DNA from: Entamoeba histolytica HM-1:IMSS
Lineage: Eukaryota > Evosea > Mastigamoebida > Endamoebidae
DNA length: 56,067 nt
Assembly (NCBI RefSeq): GCF_000208925.1
Contig: NW_001914949.1
Coordinates: forward strand, 1-56,067
Direction of reading: 5' to 3'
A program made the position numbers and the translations under genes. Of this stretch, positions 1 to 8,786 are shown piece by piece. The notes under the pieces are model-generated. The model was not told where the DNA came from. It saw only the letters and a list, made by a program, of their open reading frames with translations, and searched no databases. Positions within the stretch are counted from its first letter, which is position 1. Each line of letters opens with the position of its first letter.

Positions 1-2209
1 TAGACCCACAGAATTACAAACCAATAACTTGTTTAACTTGTCTGTTAAAAGTATATACATCAATATTAAAGATGAAAATAGAAAGCCAGCTGATGCTAAA
101 TTAAATTGAAAACCAACTTTCATTAAATCAAATTTGATATAAGAAATATACATATGCATCAAAAGAAGGATTATTATACAACACTATAATCATTCAATTA
201 TTATTAAAGAATAAATGGAAGTGGGTAGAAACATATTATGACGTCTCCAAAGCATATGATAGTATTAACCACCAATGGATTAAACAATGCTTAATATATT
301 TTAATATCCCACTAGTAGTAATTAATAGTATATTATATATATTAAATAATACACAAATTAATTTGTATTATAATCAAGAAAGTGTAGGTATAATTAATGT
401 AGAAAGAGGAATAATACAAATGATAGTTTATCTCAACTCTTATTCGTATTATCTATTAATGTAATATCTAAATATTTAGATAAACAAATAAGCAAATTAA
501 ATATTAAAATGAATGGAGAAGAAAAACAAGTCCAGTTAAACCACATATTGTATATTGATGATTTAAAGATAATGACTAATAGCCTCGATGAAATGGAAAA
601 AGCCCACAAATTAACTAAAGAAATATTTAATGCAATAGGATTAAAAATTAATGTAGAAAAGAGTGGGATAATGACTAATATTAATAGTCAAATAAATGGT
701 GAATTAGCTGAACTACCAAGAGTAACTAATGATAATCATTATAAATATCTTGGTATTGAAATAGGAGATAAAGTAAATATTAACAAATATTGTACAAGAA
801 TATTAAATGATGTATCTTCTATTTTATGATCATTAAATAATATGAAATATAGCATTCTCATTACAATAAGAAAGATTAATAGTGATATAATCTCAAAATT
901 AAGATATGGATTTAGTATTGTCAAATATAAACTAGGAGAATTGGAGAAGATAAATAAACAAATCAGAAATTCATTGATACAACTCAAATTATAAAGTAGA
1001 AACATTCCCAAAAAGTAGATTATATGTTAAAATAAATGAATTGGGATTAATGTCAACAAGAGATGAATGTGGTAAAGAATTAATAAGAATATATTTAAAA
1101 TACAAATATCAAACACATGAATATGAGAAATGATAGAAACAATAAAAGAAAGTCCAAATTGAATAATTAAAAGAATGAATAAAGCATTTGGTAAGAAGAT
1201 TAATTTTAATGAATTAATGGAGATAATAGAATTAAATGAAAGAAAGCACAATGTAAAGGAAATATTTGAATGGGTAAATAATGAATTAAATGATAGATAT
1301 TTAAGTGAATGGAAAGAAATGTGGTGAATATATAATATGTGCAAATGGCACTTTCAATGATAAGAAATTAACAGTAGCCACTTGGAGGTCATTAAACATA
1401 AAAAGAAATGCATTCCTCCAAATAGTAAAAATGCAAGAAGGAGTAACTATGACAGGAAGTATTAAATCTAAAATACTCCAAAATGATGATTTAAAATATT
1501 GTAAACATTGTCATAACACAATTGCATCTATTAATCATATACTGTTAGGATGTCCTGTAATGAAGAAGAATCAAATATTAAAACATGATTATGTTTGTAA
1601 ACAAATATATAAACAGATATTAATTACACATTTTAATGAATTTGATTCAATTGATTTTAATAATCCTCCAAAATGTATTAATAATGATGAAATGATTATA
1701 ACTTACAATAAAGATTTATTGGTTAGTGACCATTCTTTCCATGCAAGAACACCAGATATATATATTATCAAAATATTACAGAAAAGAAATGATATATTAT
1801 AGATGTTGCTATATGTCAAGATAATAATTTAGAATTAAATTATATTCATAAAATAAATAAATACAAAGAATTACAAGAGAAATTAAGAAATAATAGAGAA
1901 ATAATATATGTAGAAATAATACCTGTAATATTATCAATAAATGGATTAATACATAAAGAATCAGTAAGAAGATTAAAATCATTAAAATTAAAATTAGAAT
2001 TTCCCCTAAATCCTACGAACAATAATAATCAAAAAATGAATGATTTAATGTTTTACACATTCAATTCTGGCAGCACATTAGAAGAAGAACAATCTAATGC
2101 GAGCATGCTAGAAATGAACTCTATTACACCAATAGAGCATATTGAAGAAACTGAAATAATCATTTCTCGATATTCATAATATTCAATTGAGGATATATCT
2201 AATAATTGA
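1..2209 (+). mobile_element. LINE family A, 3' part (RT C-terminal half plus endonuclease), decayed
   Basis: This is a non-LTR retrotransposon remnant cut by the window edge. In order it shows the RT segment with DVSKAYDSINHQW (about 238-280), the YIDD catalytic box (about 550-561), a thumb-like region, and an endonuclease with a CX2CX8HX4C zinc cluster (CKHCHNTIASINHILLGC, about 1500-1553) followed by an HARTPD segment (about 1739-1756). RT followed by a CCHC/PD-type endonuclease is the Entamoeba LINE (R4/NeSL-like) layout. The frame is broken by about four small indels and by stops: TAA at 102-104, TGA at 135-137, 827-829, 1118-1120, 1124-1126, 1160-1162 and 1790-1792. It aligns over its whole length with the inverted copy at 43.0-45.3 kb, and both end at the same 3' sequence just before a T-rich run, which sets the end near 2209. 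It cannot encode an intact protein by the standard code. Confidence 0.9.
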
Positions 2210-2672
2210 TATTTTTTATTATCATATTTATTATCTTTTTTTTTATACCGTGAATATTATTTTTTGATTAATGTTCTGTGAATATTTTTTACGTTTATTC
2301 TTTTTAGGATTAAGAGCCAATACTTTTTTCTTCTTCAAAACAGATATATTTTTTGATTAAAGAATGAAAAAACATTACAAATGTTACTTTGAGAGAATAT
2401 TGAAAAATTATTGTATTATGAGAAAAAAAAAATAGGGTTTCTATTATTTGATTTATTTCTTAAACTTTTTTTATAAAAAATTCAAATATTTTTAGTAAGT
2501 ATTTTTGTATTATTTTTATTCAAAAACTTAAAAAAAATTCTTTTTTCTAGAAGTTTCCATAAGAAAAGAATTTTGAAAAATTTCTAGTAAAAAAAAAATA
2601 TTCTAAACTATAAAATAATAATAATACTTTTTTATAACTTCTAAAATTTTTTGTTTTTTTTTATAGAAACAA
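2210..2672. other. Gene-free spacer, promoter side of the Cys-rich protein
   Basis: A/T-rich DNA with long A and T runs between the LINE 3' end and the next start codon. I see no ORF, RNA gene or clear repeat. The promoter of the downstream gene should lie here. Confidence 0.6.
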
Positions 2673-4067
2673 ATGAAAAGAACATTAATCAATTGCATCT
2701 CATTTTTCTCTCTTATCTTTTTAGTTCAATCAACTACTTATGAAATATTTATTGAAAGTTGGTCTAGTAGTTCTAATGAAGAAAATGAAGAATGTTCAGA
2801 AGGAAAGTTATTTGATGAAAGAACAGAACAATGTTTGCCTTGTCCAAAAGGGTCTTATTTTGTGAACAACAAATGTCTTTTATGTGAAGAAGGAACATAT
2901 CAAAATATGGAAGGGCAATTATATTGTAAAGAATGTCCAGTTGGTAGTTATTCTTCAATGAAAGGAAGTGATAGATGTTATAATTGTTCTAAAGGAATGT
3001 ATCAAGATGAAAAAGGACAAAAAGAATGTAAAGAATGTTTTGAAGGGGAGTACCAAGACGAAGAAGGGACAATCCAATGTAAAGAATGTCCAGTTGGTAC
3101 ATATTCTCAGCTTCGAAGAAGTATTAAATGTGAATTATGTAGTGAAGGATATTACCAGAATGAAACAAGGTCAATGGAATGTAAAATATGTCCTATTGGA
3201 TCAATTTCAAATAGAGAAGGAAGTAAAGAATGTACATTATGTGAAAATGGAACATATGCTGAACGAGAAGGAATGAATGAGTGTGTTAAGTGTGGGAAAG
3301 GGTATTACTCAAATAAAGGAGATTCATTTTGTCATTTATGTCCAGTAGGAACATATTCAAATAAAGAAGGATCAGGGATTTGTGATTTATGTCCAGCTGG
3401 AACATATCAAGAATATGAAGGAGGACAAGAATGTAAAAAATGTTTTGCAGGAACATACCAAAATGAAACAGGTTCAACATATTGTAAAGAATGTGATGTT
3501 GGAACATATGCAGATTATGATGGAATAAGTAAATGTAAATATTGTTTATTAGGAACATATCAAGATTTAAAAGGTCAAAAAACATGTAAAAATTGTGGGG
3601 ATGGAATGTATCAAGATAGAATTGGAGCGAGTGCATGTTTAATATGTCCAATAGGAACATATTCAAAAGGAGAAAAAAATACATATTGTAAACAATGTGA
3701 TGGAGGGTATTATCAAAATGTTAGTGGACAAAGTTCATGTAAACAATGTGAACCAGGATATTATCAACCAATGAGTGGTCGAAGTTATTGTCTTTTTTGT
3801 GAAGATACATCTGATAAAAATCGAGTGTCATGTATTAAATGTCAACCTGGATATTCTATTAATAAAGATAAAACTACATGTGTATTATCAAAAACTAATA
3901 TAATACTTATTTTTAGTATTAGTTGTATAGTAATAGTGTTCTCTTTATTAATAATTATATTCATTATTTCTTATGTAATTTCATTAAAACGTGAGAAATT
4001 ATCAAAGAGAATTAAAAATAAACGAAAGACTGTAAACAAAGAATTACTAAAAGTGTATTTAAATTAA
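2673..4067 (+). CDS. Cys-rich repeat single-pass surface protein (GCC2/GCC3-like ectodomain)
   Basis: 464 residues. Residues 1-20 form a signal peptide. Residues about 40-400 are some 15 repeats of the pattern G-x-Y-x(4-5)-G-x(3)-C-x-x-C, typical of GCC2/GCC3 or ephrin-receptor-like Cys-rich modules. Residues about 410-437 are one strongly hydrophobic transmembrane helix, followed by a short basic tail of about 27 residues. The layout predicts a type I plasma- or endosomal-membrane protein with a rod-like disulfide-rich ectodomain. Entamoeba transmembrane kinases carry similar ectodomains, but no kinase domain follows here, so this may be a decoy, adhesion or co-receptor form; that is inference. 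The ligand cannot be read from sequence. The ATG chosen is the one that gives the signal peptide. Confidence 0.85.
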   Translation: MKRTLINCISFFSLIFLVQSTTYEIFIESWSSSSNEENEECSEGKLFDERTEQCLPCPKGSYFVNNKCLLCEEGTYQNMEGQLYCKECPVGSYSSMKGSDRCYNCSKGMYQDEKGQKECKECFEGEYQDEEGTIQCKECPVGTYSQLRRSIKCELCSEGYYQNETRSMECKICPIGSISNREGSKECTLCENGTYAEREGMNECVKCGKGYYSNKGDSFCHLCPVGTYSNKEGSGICDLCPAGTYQEYEGGQECKKCFAGTYQNETGSTYCKECDVGTYADYDGISKCKYCLLGTYQDLKGQKTCKNCGDGMYQDRIGASACLICPIGTYSKGEKNTYCKQCDGGYYQNVSGQSSCKQCEPGYYQPMSGRSYCLFCEDTSDKNRVSCIKCQPGYSINKDKTTCVLSKTNIILIFSISCIVIVFSLLIIIFIISYVISLKREKLSKRIKNKRKTVNKELLKVYLN

Positions 4068-5051
4068 GTTGATAAAGTTTGAAAAGATATTAATTCAAAA
4101 GAAATGAATAAATGAAAAACACACTTTTCAATAGTATGAAATAATAAAGAATAAAAGAATAGAGAATGAATAAACATTCTTAAAGTACAAGATGTAAATA
4201 TTCAAAGGTAAGCAAAAAAAAAAAATAATAGAAAATAAGTGTAATATCATTGAATTAACTACTTTTTAATATCAGTGTTAATTAATTTTTTTTTCATTGA
4301 GTTAATTTATCAAGTAATATTAAAAAATACATGTTATTGATTATTTTTTTTTATTAATTTCATAGTATTGTTTATTTAAAGAAAACATTTACCAACTTAT
4401 TTTTTTTTATAACTTCTAGTATATTTATTAATTTTTATAAAAATAATAGTATTATCTAACACTCATTAATTTTTTTTATTAAAGAGTTTTGTTAGCTGTC
4501 AGTTAGTTGAATCTTCAAAGTAATATATCTATCAAATTTCCTTTCAAAAAAGGAAAAATCTATTTCGTTTATTATTTTTATGTTTTTAACATTCTTAATT
4601 TTATAAAATTTCGTTAAATTAAAAAAAATAATAAAAACTTTTTTTATGTTTTAAATCAGTTAGAAATTTTATCGTTGTTATAAAAATATTTTTGCGAACG
4701 AAATCAAACGATTATTAATTATTTACATAAGAAAATAGTTTTTTTTTTAGCATTTTATTTATATCTATTAATTATTTACTTTACGAAATAAATAAAAAAA
4801 AACATATATAGAAAAATGTAGTTCAAATAAAATTGAAATGGTTTGTTATAGTGAAAATAATTATTAGTAGAAAACTAAGAAGAAACAACAAAATTTACTA
4901 AAATAAAAAGAAGAAAAGATTAAAAAAGGAAAAAATGAAGAATAATAAACAGAAATGATAAATAAGTTTTTATAATACAAAATGAATAAAAAAAAATTAA
5001 AAATTAAAAAAAAAACAACCCTTAAAATGAAAATTTAATAAAAATGTAATA
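4068..5051. other. Gene-free intergenic region
   Basis: About 1 kb of A/T-rich DNA with many poly-A and poly-T tracts. I find no coding frame above background, no tRNA-like fold and no copy of the repeats seen elsewhere in the window. Confidence 0.55.
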
Positions 5052-5061
5052 GAACTTTTAA
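5052..5061 (+). promoter_or_regulatory. GAAC/TATA-like core promoter motif (GAACTTTTAA)
   Basis: GAACTTTTAA lies 15-24 nt before the ATG of the FAR1-type gene. The same string recurs before the coiled-coil gene at 13040 and the V-ATPase c gene at 27922. Entamoeba core promoters are known to use a GAAC element and an A/T-rich TATA-like element; assigning this string to them is inference. Confidence 0.4.
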
Positions 5062-5075
5062 AAAATTATAATCAA

Positions 5076-6119
5076 ATGAATCCACCTTATACTAATCCTT
5101 TTGGATATTCTGCAGTAAATTATGGTACACTAAGTCCTACATATCATCAACAATCATTACAACAACTTCAGCCGATTTCTTCAAATCAATCAGAAACATA
5201 TCCTGATTATCATATTTCTCAACATAAAACACAACAAGATTCTCGAGCATTTACACATCGCTTTATAACGTCTTCTCCTAATATTTATACATCGCCAGTG
5301 AGATATGCAAAATTATCATCAGAAAATGAACCTTCACCATTTCCTTTTTCAGTTGATAGAACTAGACATTCATCTATGTCTTCTCCTCAACAACAATATT
5401 ATTATCAAAGAATGTCACCACCTCCTCCAATAATGACAGTACGAAGAGACCCAATGGATTATGTGTCAGACCAACGGTCATTATATGTAAATAGAGATAA
5501 TATAAGACCAATTTCTCCAGACCCTTATTTCCCTTATTCATCATTCGAAAGAACAATTTATAAACAACGAGTTGACTCACCTGATTTCTCAATAAAACAA
5601 GAATATGATATATATCCATATCAATCATCAAAACCTATACGAACAAATATGTCAGAAGATAACGAACCTAGATGTTTTTCTGTTCCTATTAAAAGTGTTC
5701 AAAAAGTTATTCAAGAAAAAGAATTTCTCGTCACAGAAGAATATACAGGTAAAAGAGAATTTGACACGATGAATGAAGCAATCAATGTATTAACTTCTTG
5801 GGCTGAAACACAACATGTTGTATTGAGGAAAGGAAGTGGTAACAATAAAACAATGAAGGATGGAACAAAAAAGAAAATTGTTTTAGTGTGTCAGTGCAGT
5901 GGTAAATATAGAAGTTGTTCATATTCTCCAAGAGGTGCTTCTTCTGCTTCTAATTCAAGTTGTGAAGAAGGACAACCAACAAATTCTACTCCACAACGAA
6001 CTGTCAAAAAAAGAAGGTCAAAGAAAACTGAATGTCCTTTTAGAATTAATTTAAATTATAGAGCAAATACTAACACATGGAATATTACTAAAATGATACT
6101 TGAACATAACCATGAATGA
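5076..6119 (+). CDS. FAR1/WRKY-GCM1-type zinc-finger DNA-binding protein
   Basis: 347 residues. Residues 1-215 are low complexity, rich in Ser, Pro, Tyr and Gln, resembling a disordered regulatory region. Residues about 225-347 fit a FAR1-type domain of the WRKY-GCM1 fold: VCQCSG and a following Cys, a long Ser-rich basic loop, ECPFRINLNYRA, a tryptophan (NTWNI), and a closing HNHE. The Cys pairs and terminal His-x-His are the expected zinc ligands, and the protein stops right after the last motif. FAR1 domains are shared by Mutator-like transposases and transcription factors derived from them. There is no transposase core here, so a stand-alone DNA-binding regulator is the likeliest role; target genes are unknown. 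The ATG at 5076 is the first in frame after the promoter-like motif. Confidence 0.75.
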   Translation: MNPPYTNPFGYSAVNYGTLSPTYHQQSLQQLQPISSNQSETYPDYHISQHKTQQDSRAFTHRFITSSPNIYTSPVRYAKLSSENEPSPFPFSVDRTRHSSMSSPQQQYYYQRMSPPPPIMTVRRDPMDYVSDQRSLYVNRDNIRPISPDPYFPYSSFERTIYKQRVDSPDFSIKQEYDIYPYQSSKPIRTNMSEDNEPRCFSVPIKSVQKVIQEKEFLVTEEYTGKREFDTMNEAINVLTSWAETQHVVLRKGSGNNKTMKDGTKKKIVLVCQCSGKYRSCSYSPRGASSASNSSCEEGQPTNSTPQRTVKKRRSKKTECPFRINLNYRANTNTWNITKMILEHNHE

Positions 6120-6401
6120 CAGATGTATTTCTTATTATTGTAAATCCATTTATTTCTTTTTCATTGATTCTTCTCTTACTTGTCTTATTTTTACTCTATT
6201 TTTTGTCTTTATTTGGAAAAGTCAGAAATTTAAAATTTTTTATAAATTTATTCTTTTCATATAAATGTTTTGAGAGAAAATAATAACAAAATCTTTATTA
6301 AGATTATTTTTTGATAATAAATAATTTAATAATAGTAATGGGAGTTAAATAATAATAATTATTAATTGAAAGGATAATCTCATAATTATTAATAAAAAGG
6401 A

Positions 6402-8651
6402 ATGAGTGAAGACAATGAACAATCTGGATCTTTGTCAAGTAATCAATCTCAAGAACTTTCTAGTCAAGAATCAAAAAGTTCTTCTGAGGAGTTTGGAGGA
6501 TTGGAACTGTTTAATAGTGATGAGTTTGATCCAAATGACTATGATGATTATGAACTTACAGTTATTTATCATAATACAATCTGTGATCTTTTTGAACAAA
6601 TGAAAGAGTTCAAAACTATGTATGATGAAAAACTTAAAAACTACCAAGAAATGTTAAGACACTCTACTCAAAATGAAACTAAATTAAAGCAACACGTTAG
6701 TCAGGCACAAGAAATTATTAAAGAACTTAAAGAGGGATATGACAAAAGTTCAAAAAGTTTCAATGAAATTACTGAAGCATATCAAAATGAACAAATTGCT
6801 CATAATAAAACATTACAAGAATTAAATGAATTGAAACTAGCACAAAAAACTATGTGCAGTAATATGACAGTGTGTGCAGCAGTAGAAATTGTTATAAAAA
6901 ATGGTAAAGTTACTGGTCTTAATATGAAAGAAAGCTTAGATGCCACAAGAGATGATGCAATGATGCAATTAAATTTAATGACTCGTAAAGTAGATGAGCT
7001 AAGAAGAGAGTTAACTGCAACAAAAGTAGAAACAACTAAAAGTAATGAAGAAGTTGAAAAAGAAAGAAAAAATTCTCAAGAGCTTATGCGAAAAATTGAA
7101 TTAATGAAGACTGAAAGTATTAATTTACAAAATGATATTAAATTAAAAGATAATGAAATAGAAGAACTTAAGAAAAAGATAGAAGAAGATAATTCTCTTC
7201 AAAAAAAAATTACATCAAGTAGAGAACAAAAAATACGATCTATTATTGAAAAAAAGAAATCTCTTAGAACTAATAGAAGATTGGATAGACCACAATTAAT
7301 TTCTAGTATAATTAGTGATATTGTAAAAACAGATGATAAAACAATACAAAATACTACAGAAGGATTTGACAACCCACTTGCTTCTAAACAAATTCAAACA
7401 TCAAATAGAAATGCTTTTACTCCAATAATTGAAAAAAGTGATTCATTATCAACTGTTCTAAATGATACAAATAATGGTCTATTTTCTAAATCAAGTAGTT
7501 CATGTATTAACCCATTAAGTGCTTTAAGTAGTAATACCTCTTCTGGAACTTATTCATCAACACTCCATCCTCCACTTAATTCATTATTATCTCAAACAGA
7601 TAGTAAATCAAAAATATTTAAAGGAAAGAAGTCTTCATCAAAATTATTAAGTGGTGTTTTAGACTCAACAAATAGTGATATAATATTAAGTGATAGAAAT
7701 ATAAGTGATGTAGGAATAATAGAAGATGGGATTGTTATTGTTTATACTACACAAGAAGGAAGTCAAGAAGTGTCATTACTCAAACATAAAACATTCGTAC
7801 CTGAATTTTCCTTAGACATTGATGTAAAATATTCAACACAAACTTCATTTGGATTTTGTGTTGCTAGTAATAATAGTATTGTTTTACTTTCAAGAGTTAA
7901 TAAAACATATGAAATTAAAGGAATTACAAATATTGGACAGAGTCAAAAGGGAATATTGGTATTAAATGAATCTGGAGAATTAACTGAAATAGTAGATGAT
8001 AATAAAAAATTGATTGGTACATTACCATGTAAAGTTGATGGTAATATATTTATGGTTGATGACCTTATTATATTCAAAGATAAAGAAGATAGGCTAGTTA
8101 CTTATCTACCTAAATTAAAGAATATTTGTTATTGTGATCATTTTGTCAAACAAGTTATTGTAGTAAATCACTTGATTTATTCAATTGATAAAGAAAATCC
8201 GAATAAAATATATATTTATAACCTTAACCTTACAATGAAATTAAATAAATTAATACAAAACAATATTAAACGTATTTGTAATTTTGGTGAATTTATTGTT
8301 GCTGTTTGTGCTAATTCTGCTTTTGTTGTTAATGAAAAAACAGTTAAACCCTTAATTAGTCTTTCTTATGAAATTCCAATTATTACCATTACATTTAGTA
8401 TATACGATAAAAAAGTTTATCTAATTGTAGTTACAAATAACCAACTTTTAAAAATACAAACTGATCTTCACGTTCATGAACTTAAAGAGTACAAAGACAA
8501 TAAACATAATCCTCAATGCAGTCTTTGCTCTAAACCTATGAAAAAAGGAAAAAAATGTAAAAGATGTGGTATTTGCTTTGACGTTGAATGTGCTAAAACA
8601 TATGCCGGTCAGATGGAGTCTTGGTTTATTCCTTGTCTAGAACAAAATTAA
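6402..8651 (+). CDS. Coiled-coil protein with beta-rich region and C-terminal zinc cluster
   Basis: 749 residues, name not recognised. Residues 1-55 are acidic and Ser-rich. Residues about 60-290 are a long charged coiled coil. Residues about 290-420 are Ser/Asn-rich and probably disordered. Residues about 430-710 have many short beta-type strands (IVIVYTT, SIVLLSR, and similar), which could be a beta-propeller or CNH-like fold. Residues about 713-747 hold a zinc cluster: CSLC, then CKRCGIC, then two more Cys, resembling a C1 or degenerate RING finger. Coiled coil plus propeller plus zinc finger is reminiscent of membrane-tethering or Rho-effector scaffolds, but no single family can be assigned. 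The gene runs in the same direction as the FAR1 gene, 282 nt downstream. Confidence 0.7.
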   Translation: MSEDNEQSGSLSSNQSQELSSQESKSSSEEFGGLELFNSDEFDPNDYDDYELTVIYHNTICDLFEQMKEFKTMYDEKLKNYQEMLRHSTQNETKLKQHVSQAQEIIKELKEGYDKSSKSFNEITEAYQNEQIAHNKTLQELNELKLAQKTMCSNMTVCAAVEIVIKNGKVTGLNMKESLDATRDDAMMQLNLMTRKVDELRRELTATKVETTKSNEEVEKERKNSQELMRKIELMKTESINLQNDIKLKDNEIEELKKKIEEDNSLQKKITSSREQKIRSIIEKKKSLRTNRRLDRPQLISSIISDIVKTDDKTIQNTTEGFDNPLASKQIQTSNRNAFTPIIEKSDSLSTVLNDTNNGLFSKSSSSCINPLSALSSNTSSGTYSSTLHPPLNSLLSQTDSKSKIFKGKKSSSKLLSGVLDSTNSDIILSDRNISDVGIIEDGIVIVYTTQEGSQEVSLLKHKTFVPEFSLDIDVKYSTQTSFGFCVASNNSIVLLSRVNKTYEIKGITNIGQSQKGILVLNESGELTEIVDDNKKLIGTLPCKVDGNIFMVDDLIIFKDKEDRLVTYLPKLKNICYCDHFVKQVIVVNHLIYSIDKENPNKIYIYNLNLTMKLNKLIQNNIKRICNFGEFIVAVCANSAFVVNEKTVKPLISLSYEIPIITITFSIYDKKVYLIVVTNNQLLKIQTDLHVHELKEYKDNKHNPQCSLCSKPMKKGKKCKRCGICFDVECAKTYAGQMESWFIPCLEQN

Positions 8652-8786
8652 TTCAATTTCTTTCTTTTTATTGTGTTATGAAAATTAACACAAAAGAACT
8701 ATTAAATGAAAGAGCATTGAAAGAAAAATAAAAAAAGAGTAGTTGGAAGGGTTTGGAATGAGAACTGTTTATTAATAAAAGCCATA

